Numbered from the stretch's first letter, positions 28,862-40,075 are shown. The stretch is 64,000 nt of DNA from an uncultured Gilliamella sp. (GCA_946481345.1 CAMLMY010000006.1:23895-87894); one strand, 5' to 3'. Notes: generated by a model not told the origin, from the letters alone. Numbers and translations are program-made.

Positions 28862-29748
28862 TGAAAAAGAAGTCAGTAAGAATAATTATTTCTAAAAAGA
28901 AATCCGGTCATGGCGGTGGCCATCATGGTGGATCATGGAAGATTGCTTATGCTGACTTTATGACGGCGATGATGGCGCTATTTCTCGTCATGTGGTTAAT
29001 TGCTAAGTCCAGTCCACAAGAGTTACAAGGCATTGCTGAATACTTTAGAACACCATTGATATTAGGTCAAAATGGTGGCAAAAATATCAGTGATAGTGAA
29101 AGTCCGATACCGGGTGGTGGCGATGATGTATCTAAAAATGTAGGTGAAGATAAAAATACCATATTGAATGTCGAGTCTGATTTGAATCAAGATGAAAAAA
29201 AGCAATTAATTGATACAGCGAATAAAATATATGAAGTATTTGAACTTGATCCTCGATTGCAGAAATTAGCCGCTAATCTTATTGTTGAACTAACAGAAAT
29301 GGGGCTAAGAATTCAGATTTTAGCCACCGATGATAAACCGATGTTTGATGTTGGTAGTGCGGTTATTCATCCTAATATGCAAGAAATTTTGTATGCTTTA
29401 GCACCAATCATAAATTCGTTACCTAATAAAATGACGTTATCTGGTCATACTGATGAGCGTCAGTATATAACCGGCGATCGTGGTTATAGTAACTGGGAGT
29501 TATCCGCAGATAGAGCAAACTCATCAAGAAGAGAGTTGATAGCTGGTGGATTAGATTCCAATAAAATCATTCGTATTATTGGTTTAGCCGATACGGTGGG
29601 ATTAAATAACCCAAATTACAGCAAAGATGCCAATCGTCGTATTAGTATTTTAATTTTGAACAAATCAGCACAGCAGTATATTGAAGATGAAAATACCATG
29701 ACTGGCATCGATTTTTTAAAACAGGCCAAACAAATTAAATCAGAATAA
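28861..29748 (+). CDS. motB: Flagellar stator protein MotB
   Basis: 295 residues: a basic histidine- and glycine-rich N-terminus, one transmembrane helix with the essential proton-binding D32 (KIAYADFMTAMMALFLVMW), and a plug and OmpA-like peptidoglycan-binding domain (SGHTDERQY ... NWELSADRANSSRRELI ... NRRISIL). Together with MotA it forms the torque-generating stator. Confidence 0.97.
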   Translation: MKKKSVRIIISKKKSGHGGGHHGGSWKIAYADFMTAMMALFLVMWLIAKSSPQELQGIAEYFRTPLILGQNGGKNISDSESPIPGGGDDVSKNVGEDKNTILNVESDLNQDEKKQLIDTANKIYEVFELDPRLQKLAANLIVELTEMGLRIQILATDDKPMFDVGSAVIHPNMQEILYALAPIINSLPNKMTLSGHTDERQYITGDRGYSNWELSADRANSSRRELIAGGLDSNKIIRIIGLADTVGLNNPNYSKDANRRISILILNKSAQQYIEDENTMTGIDFLKQAKQIKSE

Positions 29749-29823
29749 TATCAACATAAATACTCAGATTAAGCTGGTTAAAAAATTAAAATCAAAAAAA
29801 ATCCATTTTTATCTAAAAATAAC

Positions 29824-29850
29824 TAAAGTTTTTAAATTGTAGGCCGATAT
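29824..29850 (+). promoter_or_regulatory. Sigma-28 (FliA) promoter of flgKL
   Basis: TAAAGTTT (29824-29831), 11-bp spacer, GCCGATAT (29843-29850): a single mismatch at the last base. The flgK start is 62 bases downstream. Confidence 0.9.
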
Positions 29851-29911
29851 AAATAATAACACTTTAGTTTAATAATTTTATTATTAACTGAGATTATATT
29901 TAGGAGCCTTT

Positions 29912-31555
29912 ATGTCAAATTCATTGATGAATACCGGTATTAGTGGATTAAATACAGCACAAAATATGCTTAATGTGATTAGCAATAATATTAGTAATGC
30001 ACATACAGTTGGTTATAATCGCCAGCAGCAAATTTTGCGTCAAGCAAACGGCACTAAGTATAATTTTGGCTTTGTAGGTAATGGTGTTGCGGTATCATCA
30101 GTTAACCGCGCATATAACAGTTTTGTGGTTGGTCAATTACGCCAATCACAATCGCAAAATGGTTCGATAAAAGCCTATTACAATGAATTATCAAAAGTCG
30201 ATAATTTACTAGCTGAAAACGAAAACAGTATTTCCTCACAATTAAATAATCTGTTTGCTAGCTTAAATAAGCTCTCTTCCAATGCGGGTGATGCAGCAAC
30301 GAAACAGACAGTGATTAGTGATCTTACCTCTTTAGTCAGCCAGTTCAATAAAACGGAATTGAATTTAAAAAATCAGATTGCCAATATCAATACTGAACTG
30401 ACAAATAACATAGATAAAGTTAATACTTATACCCAACAAATTGCCGATCTCAATCAAAAAATTGCCAAATTACAGGCTGTAAGTGGTGGTCATGAACCTA
30501 ATTCTTTACTAGATGAACGAGATCAACTGGTAACTGAATTAAGCGAACTGATTGGTATAACAGTTAGCGAGCAAAATGGCCAATATAATATTTCGCTTAG
30601 CAATGGTTTAAGCTTAGTACAAGGCGCATCGACAAATCAGTTAGCGGTGCAGCCTTCGGCCTCTGATCCTGCCTTAAATACGATTATTTACACCCATAAT
30701 TCTGGTGCGACACAAGAACTGACAAGTCAAAATATCGCATCAGGCCGATTAAATGGATTATTAGCTTTTCGTGATGGACCACTCCTTGAAGCTCGCAATC
30801 AATTAGGGTTGCTGGCGTTAAATTTAGCTGAGCGCTTTAATGAAGTACATACGGCTGGCGTTGATGTTAATGGCGATCCTGGCGAAAAACTATTTGATTA
30901 TCACAAACCAACTAGTATTGCTAATAGCCAAAATCAAGGTAATGCTACCGTTAAAATGGATTATAACTCGGTAACAGAAGTCAAAGCTTCTGATTATAAA
31001 ATAGAGTTCAATGGCAATGATTGGGTAGTAACCAGATTATCTGATAATCAACAAATTACCCCACAAGTTAGCGATGGTAAGTTAGTGTTTGACGGCTTAT
31101 CGATTGAAATTAGTGGCAATGCGGTTGCTGGTGATAGCTTTTTACTTAAACCTGTTGCCGATGTAGCCTCATCATTACAGTTACTGGTTAAAGATGTAAA
31201 TAAACTCGCTACCGGTATTAACGATGATGAAAATGGTAGTGGTGATAATCGAAATGTGGCAAAACTACTTGATATACAAAATGAAAAACTAGTTAATGGT
31301 ACTAAAACCTTAAATAGTGCGTATACATCATTAGTTAGTTATATAGGTAGTGAGACGCAGACAGCTAAAATTTCAGCGCAATCGAGTCAAAATATCACTC
31401 AAGAAATTTATGAGCAGAATCAATCTATCTCTGGTGTGAATATCGAAGAAGAATATATTTCTATGCAAGTTTATATGCAATATTACCAAGCAAATGCCAA
31501 AGTTATTGATGCGGCAACGACAATATTTGATACCATTTTAGGTTTGGCCAAATAA
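29912..31555 (+). CDS. flgK: Hook-filament junction protein FlgK (HAP1)
   Basis: 547 residues. Conserved N-terminus (LMNTGISGLNTAQNMLNVIS, ISNNISNAHTVGYNRQ) and C-terminal coiled-coil (SGVNIEEEYISMQVYMQYYQ) that polymerise on the hook. AGGAGCC lies before the ATG. A sigma-28-type promoter precedes it and flgL follows after 15 bases. Confidence 0.97.
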   Translation: MSNSLMNTGISGLNTAQNMLNVISNNISNAHTVGYNRQQQILRQANGTKYNFGFVGNGVAVSSVNRAYNSFVVGQLRQSQSQNGSIKAYYNELSKVDNLLAENENSISSQLNNLFASLNKLSSNAGDAATKQTVISDLTSLVSQFNKTELNLKNQIANINTELTNNIDKVNTYTQQIADLNQKIAKLQAVSGGHEPNSLLDERDQLVTELSELIGITVSEQNGQYNISLSNGLSLVQGASTNQLAVQPSASDPALNTIIYTHNSGATQELTSQNIASGRLNGLLAFRDGPLLEARNQLGLLALNLAERFNEVHTAGVDVNGDPGEKLFDYHKPTSIANSQNQGNATVKMDYNSVTEVKASDYKIEFNGNDWVVTRLSDNQQITPQVSDGKLVFDGLSIEISGNAVAGDSFLLKPVADVASSLQLLVKDVNKLATGINDDENGSGDNRNVAKLLDIQNEKLVNGTKTLNSAYTSLVSYIGSETQTAKISAQSSQNITQEIYEQNQSISGVNIEEEYISMQVYMQYYQANAKVIDAATTIFDTILGLAK

Positions 31556-31570
31556 TAAAAGGATTTAAAC

Positions 31571-32509
31571 ATGCGACTTAGTACTCATTCAATGTATCAA
31601 AAAAATCTAAATAGTATTTTAAATACCAATACCAAGTGGCAAAAGTCAGGATTACATTTTGCAACTGGCAAGAAAATATTATCACCTTCAGATGATCCAA
31701 TGGGTGCTTCACAAACATTAATTTTAAAGCAAGCTCAATCAAGAAATAACCAATTTCAAGCAGCACGAGATAGTGTTGATAAATCATTAAGTCGGCAAGA
31801 TACAGTATTAAAAGAAGCGAATACTGTGATTCAATCAATCCAAGAAACTTTAGTTTATGCCGGTAATGAGACGTTAAATGATGAAAACAGACAAGATTTA
31901 GCTAATAAGCTACAAGGATTAAAAGATCAGTTAATTTCGTTAGCCAATGCTAAAGATACCAATGGTAATTATCTGTTTGCTGGTAATAAAAATGATACCC
32001 CTCCTTTTGTGGTTGATGAAAGCGGTAAAGTGAATTATGTCGGTGGTTCAACCACGATTAATGTTTTCATCGATGATACCCGTGAAGTATCGCTAAGTTT
32101 TACTGGTCAACAGATTTTTATGACAGGCGCCAATACAGAAGTAGAAAGTGATGTCTTTGCGAGTATCGATTATGCCATAGCGGCATTGCAAATTGGTTTA
32201 GATGATAATGATCCTGAAGCTATTGAACAGTTTCGATTAGGTTTATCTAAAGCCAGTCAAGGTGTTGATAACTCATTTGAAAACATCTCGACTGTTAGAG
32301 CTGCAGGCGGAAATGTATTGGCTGAAGTCGAAAGATTAACCGCACTGGGTAAAACCTTAGATATTGATTTTGAAACGCAAATTAGTCAAATTGAAGATGT
32401 TGATTGGTATGAAGCGATTTCAGATTATGTGATGCTACAAGCAAATTTACAAGCAGCACAATATACATTTATGAACATGCAAAACATGTCATTATTTCAA
32501 ATGAAATAA
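31571..32509 (+). CDS. flgL: Hook-filament junction protein FlgL (HAP3)
   Basis: 312 residues, flagellin-like. N-terminal MRLSTHSMYQKNLNSILNTN and SGLHFATGKKILSPSDDPMG, C-terminal DWYEAISDYVMLQANLQAAQ. It joins FlgK to the filament. AAAGGA precedes the ATG. Second gene of the flgKL unit. Confidence 0.96.
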   Translation: MRLSTHSMYQKNLNSILNTNTKWQKSGLHFATGKKILSPSDDPMGASQTLILKQAQSRNNQFQAARDSVDKSLSRQDTVLKEANTVIQSIQETLVYAGNETLNDENRQDLANKLQGLKDQLISLANAKDTNGNYLFAGNKNDTPPFVVDESGKVNYVGGSTTINVFIDDTREVSLSFTGQQIFMTGANTEVESDVFASIDYAIAALQIGLDDNDPEAIEQFRLGLSKASQGVDNSFENISTVRAAGGNVLAEVERLTALGKTLDIDFETQISQIEDVDWYEAISDYVMLQANLQAAQYTFMNMQNMSLFQMK

Positions 32510-32558
32510 TCTATTATTAATTTTTACACATCCTAAACATGACTATTCATCTAACAAA

Positions 32559-32578
32559 CAGGGGGTTACAACCTCCTG
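32559..32578 (+). terminator. Weak hairpin after flgL
   Basis: CAGGGGGT (32559-32566) pairs with ACCTCCTG (32571-32578) with one G-U, loop TACA. No T tract follows, so termination is uncertain. The remaining bases to flgJ (292 in all) hold nothing else that I can support. Confidence 0.35.
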
Positions 32579-32801
32579 ATTATCAAATTTCTTACTATTA
32601 TCATTTTATTATCATACTGTTTTTTATATTGCTATGCTGATGACCAGCTATTTGCCAAAGGGTGAGAAACGTGATTATAGGTGATCTCGATATGTTCAAC
32701 TAACGCATTATTAGTTATTTATTGACTATAGCGCAGAGTTTGGTCTACTTTTGGGCTGTGATAATAATGTAATTTATTTAACAGCTATATTTATTTAAGC
32801 A

Positions 32802-33827
32802 CTATTTAAAGGCAATTTGTCTAAATCCAGATATTGATTTTTTCGGTGTATTTTTGGCAATTTGCTCGATTCGACCAATAATTTGGATCAGTTTCTCGCT
32901 ATAGTTAGGATCAGTTGCATAGTGTGCGTCTTGTAGTGCTTTGGCTGCTGTTCTAGCATCGGGAGCATTAACAACTGCACGATAACGTGGGCTTTTGGTT
33001 AATAAATTAAGGTAATCAGTTAATGCATGTTGTTTACTGTTGTATACCCTAAATTCATCTTTAATTTTAACCATATTGTTATTTAGGAATTCTTGAGTAG
33101 TTAACCGAGTTGAATCACCTTGCCATGATGAGGTTGCTTTTATACCGAAATAGTTATAACTCGGCTTATTATCAGCCGTTTTTATTTGTTTTTTACCCCA
33201 ACCGGTTTCTAAAGCTGCTTGAGCAATAATGACTTCATAAGGAATACCAGATATTTTCGATGCCTGCTTTGCTGGCTCAAACCATTCGATGACAAATTGG
33301 CTAATATGGTCTTTATCAACTTTGTTGAGCGAAGTTGGCAAGGTTGATTCATTAACATTGGCTTTGGTTAAATTGTTGGCTTTATGCTGTTGATAAAGCA
33401 TTTGCCCTAATGCTGCTGGCGATAAATTGGATGAATTATCACTAAATAAAGATTGTGCCAATCGCATATTGGTTTGATTATTATTCGCTTGAGCTTGTGA
33501 ATGAATATTAAGCGTAGAATGTGGCTGATTAGTTAATTGTTTAACAATAACATTAGATAGCCCTAAACCTTTACCTGCCGCTTGTTGAGCAATTTGTTGA
33601 TCAAACATAGAGGTAAATAATTGCATTGCTGATTGATTAAATAAACCGCCATTGGGTACCGCTTTGCGCATAGATTGCATCATCATATTTACAAATAGTG
33701 TCTCAAACTGATCAGCAACTTGTTTTATGCTGTCAGTTGATCCACTAACGGCATTACGTTTTAATTGATTAATGCTAGAAAAATCATAAGCAAAACGATT
33801 CATGGACTGATTTATTAGGTTTTTCAT
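32802..33827 (-). CDS. flgJ: Peptidoglycan hydrolase and rod cap FlgJ
   Basis: 341 residues, dual-domain. The N-terminal rod-scaffold part (IKQVADQFETLFVNMMMQSM, GLFNQSAMQLFTSMFDQQIA) is followed by a GH73 glucosaminidase domain (about 185-335: PYEVIIAQAALETGWGKKQI, YNYFGIKA, FRVYNS). It opens the wall for the rod. It is the last gene of the flgBCDEFGHIJ operon. Confidence 0.96.
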   Translation of the reverse strand: MKNLINQSMNRFAYDFSSINQLKRNAVSGSTDSIKQVADQFETLFVNMMMQSMRKAVPNGGLFNQSAMQLFTSMFDQQIAQQAAGKGLGLSNVIVKQLTNQPHSTLNIHSQAQANNNQTNMRLAQSLFSDNSSNLSPAALGQMLYQQHKANNLTKANVNESTLPTSLNKVDKDHISQFVIEWFEPAKQASKISGIPYEVIIAQAALETGWGKKQIKTADNKPSYNYFGIKATSSWQGDSTRLTTQEFLNNNMVKIKDEFRVYNSKQHALTDYLNLLTKSPRYRAVVNAPDARTAAKALQDAHYATDPNYSEKLIQIIGRIEQIAKNTPKKSISGFRQIAFK

Positions 33828-33842
33828 TTCAATAGTTCTGCT

Positions 33843-34961
33843 TTAAATAGTTTCCAGTGCGGCATGCAAACAACCCGCGGTTTTTAATGCTTCTAGTATC
33901 GACATTAACTCAGTAGGATTGGCACCTAATAAGTTAAGTGAATGAATAACTCGATTTAGATCGGCGCCAGACGCTAAATTCTGCAGTGCGCCACCATCTT
34001 GCTCGATAGTTACTTCATCATCTGGAACTACTGCTGTGTTGCCACCGGCGAGTGGCGTATTGGGTTGGCTAACTTTCAATTTGTTATTTACCACTACGGA
34101 TAAATTACCATGTGCAACGGCACAATTGTCTAATTGTACTTTTTGATTCATGACCACGACACCAGTACGTGTATTAATCACCACTTTAGCGGAAATAGGG
34201 CTAGCACTAATTTGGAGATTTTGAATTGTAGATAATAATTTAACTCTTGCTTGACTGTCTTGTGGCATAGTCAATTTTACGGTCATGCCATCTAAAGCAA
34301 TGGCGATATTTTTTTGCACTTTGTTAATAGCATCAGCAATTTTTGTAGCCACAGTAAAATCAAAATAGTTAAGATGTAAATGAATAGTGCTGTTTTCATC
34401 TAAGCGTGTAACTAATTCTCTTTCGATGGTTGCACCGCTAGGAATGGTGGCACCAGCCATTTGGTTAACCGTTACACTACTGCTTCTACTGCTTGCCCCC
34501 ATACCACCAACAAAAAGATTACCTTGTGCAATCGCATAAACTTGGTTATCGGCGCCTTTTAATGGTGTCATAATCAATGTACCACCACGCAGGCTTTTGG
34601 CGTTGCCTAATGACGAAACAACCACATCAATTTGTTGGCCAACACGCGCATAAGACGGTAATTTAGCCGTGACCATTACCGCAGCCACATTTTTTAACTG
34701 CATGTTGCTTCCTGATGGCACGGTAATACCTAATTGTGAGAGCATATTGGTGATACTTTGTATCGTAAATGGTGTCTGTGAAGTTTGGTCACCGGTACCG
34801 TCAAGCCCTACCACGATACCATAGCCGACTAAGGCATTTTCGCGAACGCCTTGTATTGTCACCAAATCTCTTATTCGCTCGGCATAACTAGAAGGGACAA
34901 TCACTATTAGCAAAACAAAACAGATAAAAGTACGTAATTTATTTAGCATAATGATACTCAT
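33843..34961 (-). CDS. flgI: Flagellar P-ring protein FlgI
   Basis: 372 residues with an N-terminal signal peptide (ends SSYAERIRD), exported to the periplasm where it forms the P ring. Family motifs include [40 protein letters not shown] and [20 protein letters not shown]. The start overlaps the flgH stop (TAATG). An ATG four codons in (34949) is an alternative. Confidence 0.97.
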   Translation of the reverse strand: MSIIMLNKLRTFICFVLLIVIVPSSYAERIRDLVTIQGVRENALVGYGIVVGLDGTGDQTSQTPFTIQSITNMLSQLGITVPSGSNMQLKNVAAVMVTAKLPSYARVGQQIDVVVSSLGNAKSLRGGTLIMTPLKGADNQVYAIAQGNLFVGGMGASSRSSSVTVNQMAGATIPSGATIERELVTRLDENSTIHLHLNYFDFTVATKIADAINKVQKNIAIALDGMTVKLTMPQDSQARVKLLSTIQNLQISASPISAKVVINTRTGVVVMNQKVQLDNCAVAHGNLSVVVNNKLKVSQPNTPLAGGNTAVVPDDEVTIEQDGGALQNLASGADLNRVIHSLNLLGANPTELMSILEALKTAGCLHAALETI

Positions 34962-35638
34962 TAAAATGGCGAAAGATTAAAAAACAGGCGCTGTAACCAA
35001 CCCATTGTTTGTGCTTCATCGATGTAGCCATTACCTACATATTCAATACGAGCATCAGCGACCTGAGTTGATATAACGGTATTACTACCACTTATTGTCC
35101 GAGGGTTAACAACACCTGAAAATCGAATAAATTCTGTGCCCTGATTTATTGCAATTTGTTTTTCACCAATCACTTTTAAATTACCATTAATCATGACATC
35201 TTGAACGGTGACGGTAATGGTACCGCTAAAGGTATTTTTAGCATTGGCACCACCAGAACCCTTAAAATCATTGCTACCTGAGATATCGGTATCCACTTTA
35301 CCACGACCAACTAGCCCATCTAAAAAGTGCGGTACGGTTTTTACCCCTAAATTGACCCCACCATTACGGCCGGCATTAATGGATGAACTTTTACTTGCGC
35401 TAACGTTTTCTTGTAAAACAATAGTTAATACATCACCAATATTGCGTGGTCGACGATCTTCAAACATCGGTTGATAACCAAAACTACTTGGTTGTGAGGC
35501 TTGATAAATGGAACCACTGCTGTTCACAATTTCTGGCATTTTTGGAACAATACTGGTATCGCCTTCAACTAATGCTTTTTTAGGTAATTGACTACAACCA
35601 ACTAACGACAAAGTTATTAAAATGTAAAGATATCTCAT
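34961..35638 (-). CDS. flgH: Flagellar L-ring lipoprotein FlgH
   Basis: About 225 residues. Lipoprotein signal with lipobox LVGC (Cys near residue 15 from the chosen start), then [20 protein letters not shown] and [18 protein letters not shown]. It forms the outer-membrane L ring. I start at ATG 35638 ([15 protein letters not shown]), as the four codons from 35650 add nothing homologous. Confidence 0.96.
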   Translation of the reverse strand: MRYLYILITLSLVGCSQLPKKALVEGDTSIVPKMPEIVNSSGSIYQASQPSSFGYQPMFEDRRPRNIGDVLTIVLQENVSASKSSSINAGRNGGVNLGVKTVPHFLDGLVGRGKVDTDISGSNDFKGSGGANAKNTFSGTITVTVQDVMINGNLKVIGEKQIAINQGTEFIRFSGVVNPRTISGSNTVISTQVADARIEYVGNGYIDEAQTMGWLQRLFFNLSPF

Positions 35639-35660
35639 TACCGCTATCATTTTGTTAGAT

Positions 35661-36443
35661 TTATAATTGATTTAAACGTTGCAACATTTGGTCAGATGCC
35701 GATATTGCTTTACTATTAATTTCGTAAGCACGTTGTACTTGAATCATATTAACCAGCTCTTCGGCCACATTTACATTTGACGTTTCAATATAACCTTGGT
35801 ATAGCAATCCAGCACCATTGAGCCCCGGTGTATTTTCAGTTGGTGCACCAGAACTTTCGGTTTCTAGATATAGATTTTCACCAACGCTTTCTAATCCGGT
35901 GTCATTGATAAAAGTGTGTAATGTTAATTGACCAACTTGTACTTGAGTTGATTGATTAGCTAAGGTGACATTGACGATGCCATCACGTGCTACGGTCATT
36001 TTTATAGCATTGGATGGAATGTTAATTGTTGGTTGAATTTCATAACCGGCAGCTGTTACTAACTGACCATTTTGATTAACTTGAAAAGCGCCACTGCGGG
36101 TATAGGCTTGCGTTCCATCAGGCATAAGAACTTGGAAAAATCCTTGTCCATTAATGGCAATATCACTACTGTTATCGGTTAATTCTAAATTACCTTGGCT
36201 ATGAATTCGTTCGGTTGCAACTGGTCTTACACCGGTACCAATTTGTAATCCTGAAGGTAATGTTGTTTGTTCTGAAGATTGCGCTCCTGGTTGGCGAACT
36301 GTTTGGTATAACAGATCTTCAAAAACGGCGCGTTGGCGTTTAAAACCCCCTGTACTCACGTTGGCTAAATTATTGGAAATAATATCCATATTCATTTGTT
36401 GCGCAGTTAAACCGGTTTTTGCAATCCATAATGATTTAATCAT
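35661..36443 (-). CDS. flgG: Distal rod protein FlgG
   Basis: 260 residues, the standard length. N-terminal [20 protein letters not shown] and [21 protein letters not shown]-terminal [20 protein letters not shown]. Axial protein between proximal rod and hook. Downstream of flgF by 18 bases. Confidence 0.97.
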   Translation of the reverse strand: MIKSLWIAKTGLTAQQMNMDIISNNLANVSTGGFKRQRAVFEDLLYQTVRQPGAQSSEQTTLPSGLQIGTGVRPVATERIHSQGNLELTDNSSDIAINGQGFFQVLMPDGTQAYTRSGAFQVNQNGQLVTAAGYEIQPTINIPSNAIKMTVARDGIVNVTLANQSTQVQVGQLTLHTFINDTGLESVGENLYLETESSGAPTENTPGLNGAGLLYQGYIETSNVNVAEELVNMIQVQRAYEINSKAISASDQMLQRLNQL

Positions 36444-36461
36444 TGCTGTTTCCTATTTTAG

Positions 36462-37217
36462 TTAAGTTAACGATAATATTTGGTTGGCTTTTTGGGCATT
36501 TTCGTCGGCAGTAGTAATTTGTTTCATCTGCATTTCAAATTGACGTGAATGGCTAATTAGATTCACCATTGCCGTTACCGGATTAACATTACTGCCTTCG
36601 AGTACTCCGGACATCAATTTTGCATTAGGGTTATCTTGTAACACGGCACCACGATTATTTATGGTTGCCTCAGTGGCATGGAAAAATCCATCATCACCAC
36701 GTACCAATTCATTGCGTTCAAGGTGAACTTTTTTTATTTTTCCTACTTGGGCAATGGTGGTGCGTTTATCGCCAGCACCTAAAGCTGATAAAGTCCCATC
36801 AGTACTGACACTAACTTGTGAACGCTGAGGTACCGTTAATACGCCATTATCACCAAGTAACGGAAGGCCTTGAATGTTAAGTGTACCGTTTTCATCGATT
36901 TGAATCGCACCATTACGGGTATATCCTTCACTGCCATCAGCTAACTGTACTGCTAGCCAATCGTCTTGGGATAAAGCAACATCTAAATTGCGTCCAGTGT
37001 AATTAAAGGCACCGATTGTTGAATCATAGGTTGGCGTAGTTGCCGTTACCATAGTTCTTGTCGGCATACTACTACCGACAATAGGAACGGCTTTCATTGC
37101 TGTTAATTGCGCCCGAAAGCCAACTGTCGATACATTAGCTAAATTATGACTAGTTATGGACTGTTGATTTAATGTTTGGCTTGCGCCAGACATAGCAGTA
37201 TAAATAACGCGATCCAT
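36462..37217 (-). CDS. flgF: Proximal rod protein FlgF
   Basis: 251 residues. MDRVIYTAMSGASQTLNQQS and the C-terminal MVNLISHSRQFEMQMK identify FlgF. It follows flgE by 14 bases and precedes flgG. Confidence 0.96.
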   Translation of the reverse strand: MDRVIYTAMSGASQTLNQQSITSHNLANVSTVGFRAQLTAMKAVPIVGSSMPTRTMVTATTPTYDSTIGAFNYTGRNLDVALSQDDWLAVQLADGSEGYTRNGAIQIDENGTLNIQGLPLLGDNGVLTVPQRSQVSVSTDGTLSALGAGDKRTTIAQVGKIKKVHLERNELVRGDDGFFHATEATINNRGAVLQDNPNAKLMSGVLEGSNVNPVTAMVNLISHSRQFEMQMKQITTADENAQKANQILSLT

Positions 37218-37231
37218 AAATACTCCTTAAA

Positions 37232-38443
37232 TTATCTTAAATTAACCAATGTATTAAGGATTTGATCCTGAGTTTTAATGGTTTGTGAATTAGATTGATA
37301 ATTACGTTGGGCAACAATCATATTGACTAACTCTTGGCTCATATCGACATTGGATGATTCAACTGCACCACTGGTTAGTAAACCAAAAGTACCAGTATTA
37401 GCTGAGCCTAATACTTCACCACCAGATTTAAGGGTCGCCCGCCAGTTATTGTTACCAGCTGATTCTAAGCCATTAACATTGGCAAAATCAGCCATGGCAA
37501 TTTGACCTAACAACATCGTTTGTTGGTTAGAATAGACGCCATAAATTGAGCCATCATCACTGATACTATAGCCAACCAGATCACCAGCAGCATAACCATC
37601 AACGACAGGGGTTTTAATGCTACCGACTTCTTTACCCATATTTTGTTGAGTACTGTTTGCTAATGACAGCGTGAAGCTATTGTCGGCTGAACCATTAAGC
37701 CCATTAATATTAATCGTCATTTCTGGATCACTAATTAATTTGCCTGATGAATCAAACTCCATTTGCCCTAATGCTTGTAGGCTTGCGTTAGGATCACTAC
37801 TATCAAGATAATGAACATCCCATTGATTATCAGCCGTTTTAACATAAAAAAGCTGAACATTACGTTGATTACCTAAAGAATCATAAGTGGTGATCGTAGT
37901 TGAATAATTAAAGGTATCAGCATCGGTGGCATTAATTGGTTGTTTTTCAGGTACTTTGCTATTTGAATTTAAATTTGTTTGCAAAGAGGCTTTATTGGTT
38001 GCTGATGCATTTAACATCTCTTGTGAAATCTTTAATGGGCCTGGTGCTGAACCTTGTTGGATCTGTGGTGGCGTGCCTGTGGCAAGATAACCGGTTAATT
38101 GAAAACCATCCGCTGAGATAATATTGCGATCAGCATCTAATTGAAACTGGCCATTACGGGTATAATAGATTTGACCACTACTATCAACTAAGCGGAAAAA
38201 GCCATTACCAGAGATAGCAACATCTAGACTATTATTGGTTGACGTTGTGGTGCCATCATTAAAATTTTGCATAACGGCAGCCACTTTGACGCCCATTCCT
38301 ACTTTTGAACCAGCATAAATATCGGCAAATGAAATGCTAGCACTTTTAAAGCCAACTGTTGCAGAATTGGCAATATTATTACCAATAACATCTAATTGTT
38401 TTGATGCGGCATTCATACCACTAATTGCTTGAGAAAATCCCAT
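37232..38443 (-). CDS. flgE: Flagellar hook protein FlgE
   Basis: 403 residues, the usual length of enterobacterial FlgE (402). N-terminal GFSQAISGMNAASKQLDVIG and ANSATVGFKSASISFADIYA, C-terminal VDMSQELVNMIVAQRNYQSN and TQDQILNTLVNLR. The hook is the universal joint between rod and filament. Confidence 0.97.
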   Translation of the reverse strand: MGFSQAISGMNAASKQLDVIGNNIANSATVGFKSASISFADIYAGSKVGMGVKVAAVMQNFNDGTTTSTNNSLDVAISGNGFFRLVDSSGQIYYTRNGQFQLDADRNIISADGFQLTGYLATGTPPQIQQGSAPGPLKISQEMLNASATNKASLQTNLNSNSKVPEKQPINATDADTFNYSTTITTYDSLGNQRNVQLFYVKTADNQWDVHYLDSSDPNASLQALGQMEFDSSGKLISDPEMTININGLNGSADNSFTLSLANSTQQNMGKEVGSIKTPVVDGYAAGDLVGYSISDDGSIYGVYSNQQTMLLGQIAMADFANVNGLESAGNNNWRATLKSGGEVLGSANTGTFGLLTSGAVESSNVDMSQELVNMIVAQRNYQSNSQTIKTQDQILNTLVNLR

Positions 38444-38459
38444 ATTAACTTATTCCCCT

Positions 38460-39179
38460 TTAAAGAATTTGACGTACTTCGTCAATACTAATTGAACCAA
38501 GTATCCCTAAATCAAGTAATACTTTATTATTAACTTTGCTATTAATTACGCCGTATACAACCGAGTAAGATAGTGGTGTGGACGATACTTTTTGCCCGTC
38601 ATAAGTGGCATTAACCGAAAACGTATAACTACCATCTGGCGCCAGTGTTCCATCATTCAGTTCCCCATCCCAAGTAAAAGAGCTAACTCCAGCAGGAATC
38701 GAACCTAAATCGACCTCACGTACAACATTGCCATTTTCATCTTTGATGGTAATGACCACTGACTCAGCATCACGCATAAGTTCAAAGCCAAATGGTGTGG
38801 TAATAGTTTCTTTTTCACTTTCCGAACCTTCCACTTCTGATGTAGCGACTAAAATTTTATTACCTGGAACCATGACACCTTTACCAATCATGTTGCTGGC
38901 ATTGACTGATAAGCTATCGTCAATTTGGCCTGAAACCATACCTAATGTGGTATTCAGTCGTTCGATACCCGCTAACGTATTGATTTGAGCTAATTGCGAG
39001 GTTAACTGACTGTTATCCATTGGATTGGTAGGATCTTGATTTTTCATTTGGGCAATAAGTAATGTTAAAAAATTATCTTGTAGTTCCTGACTAGAGTTAC
39101 CATCAGACGTACCTTTCTTTAGCGCTTGTGGACTGGCCATATTAGTTGATTCTGAAACTGCTACATTTGAGATACCCAT
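38460..39179 (-). CDS. flgD: Hook-cap protein FlgD
   Basis: 239 residues. The N-terminal conserved region (QDNFLTLLIAQMKNQDPTNP, NSQLTSQLAQINTLAGIERL) and C-terminal FlgD Ig/tudor-like domains (FTWDGELNDGTLAPDGSYTF) are present. It scaffolds hook assembly. ATG 39179 is preferred to the TTG one codon before; AAGGG lies 9 bases upstream. Confidence 0.96.
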   Translation of the reverse strand: MGISNVAVSESTNMASPQALKKGTSDGNSSQELQDNFLTLLIAQMKNQDPTNPMDNSQLTSQLAQINTLAGIERLNTTLGMVSGQIDDSLSVNASNMIGKGVMVPGNKILVATSEVEGSESEKETITTPFGFELMRDAESVVITIKDENGNVVREVDLGSIPAGVSSFTWDGELNDGTLAPDGSYTFSVNATYDGQKVSSTPLSYSVVYGVINSKVNNKVLLDLGILGSISIDEVRQIL

Positions 39180-39192
39180 CAATTACGCCCTT

Positions 39193-39597
39193 TTATTGTC
39201 CTAGAGTCAGTGTTTTTAGCATTAAACTTTTTGCGGTGTTAATCACTTCTACATTTGCTTGGTAGCTACGAGATGCAGAAATGGTATTAACCATCTCTGC
39301 TACTACATCAACGTTAGGTTTTTGAATGTAGCCTTGTTCGTCAGCCAAAGGATGATTAGGTTCATAAACTAAATTCATTGGCGCAGGATCTTCAATAACT
39401 TGTGCTACTTTTACTCCAGCAACACTATTGGAATAACCATTGTCATCGACTTGAAAGATAACTTGTTTGGCTCGATAAGCTTGACCAGAAGTACTGGTAA
39501 CACTATCAGCATTAGCTAAATTACTGGCACTGACATTCATTCGTTGTGTTTGTGCCATTAAGGCTGAACCAGAAACCGAAAAAATAGAGAAGCTCAT
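39193..39597 (-). CDS. flgC: Proximal rod protein FlgC
   Basis: 134 residues, as in E. coli. [40 protein letters not shown] and C-terminal [20 protein letters not shown] are FlgC signatures. Five bases after flgB. Confidence 0.97.
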   Translation of the reverse strand: MSFSIFSVSGSALMAQTQRMNVSASNLANADSVTSTSGQAYRAKQVIFQVDDNGYSNSVAGVKVAQVIEDPAPMNLVYEPNHPLADEQGYIQKPNVDVVAEMVNTISASRSYQANVEVINTAKSLMLKTLTLGQ

Positions 39598-39602
39598 GAT
39601 GA

Positions 39603-40013
39603 TTATCCTTGCTGTAATACCGAAATGACATTTTTAAACTGTTCACCTAAAAAGGTTAAATTACTTTGATAGTGGATACTGTTATCCATAAAAGCAGTTC
39701 GTTCTTGCTCCATCTCAACAGTGTTGCCATCAGCAGATGATTGATAAGGAATACGATAAAGAAGATTATAATTAGTGAAATCAGCGCTAGTTATTTGAAT
39801 ATGTTTTGCAGAAGTAATATTTAGTTTTATATTATTGTGGGTCGATTGATTATTGATGGCTCTGTTTAATTCAGTATTAAAATCAATGTCTCTCGCTTGG
39901 TAATTAGGCGTATCACTATTAGCAATATTGGTTGCAAGTATATTTTGACGTTTTTCACGAACATTGAGTGCTTGTTGGTGAAAATTAACGAAAGTATCTA
40001 ATTTATTTAGCAT
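39603..40013 (-). CDS. flgB: Proximal rod protein FlgB
   Basis: 136 residues. [20 protein letters not shown] and [15 protein letters not shown] mark the conserved N-terminus, and [20 protein letters not shown] the C-terminus. It is the first gene of flgBCDEFGHIJ, divergent from flgA over 156 bp. Confidence 0.97.
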   Translation of the reverse strand: MLNKLDTFVNFHQQALNVREKRQNILATNIANSDTPNYQARDIDFNTELNRAINNQSTHNNIKLNITSAKHIQITSADFTNYNLLYRIPYQSSADGNTVEMEQERTAFMDNSIHYQSNLTFLGEQFKNVISVLQQG

Positions 40014-40075
40014 AAAATCATCTCATCCTGATAGATAAAAAGAATTTTAAGCAAATCAAAAAAAAATCATCGTAT

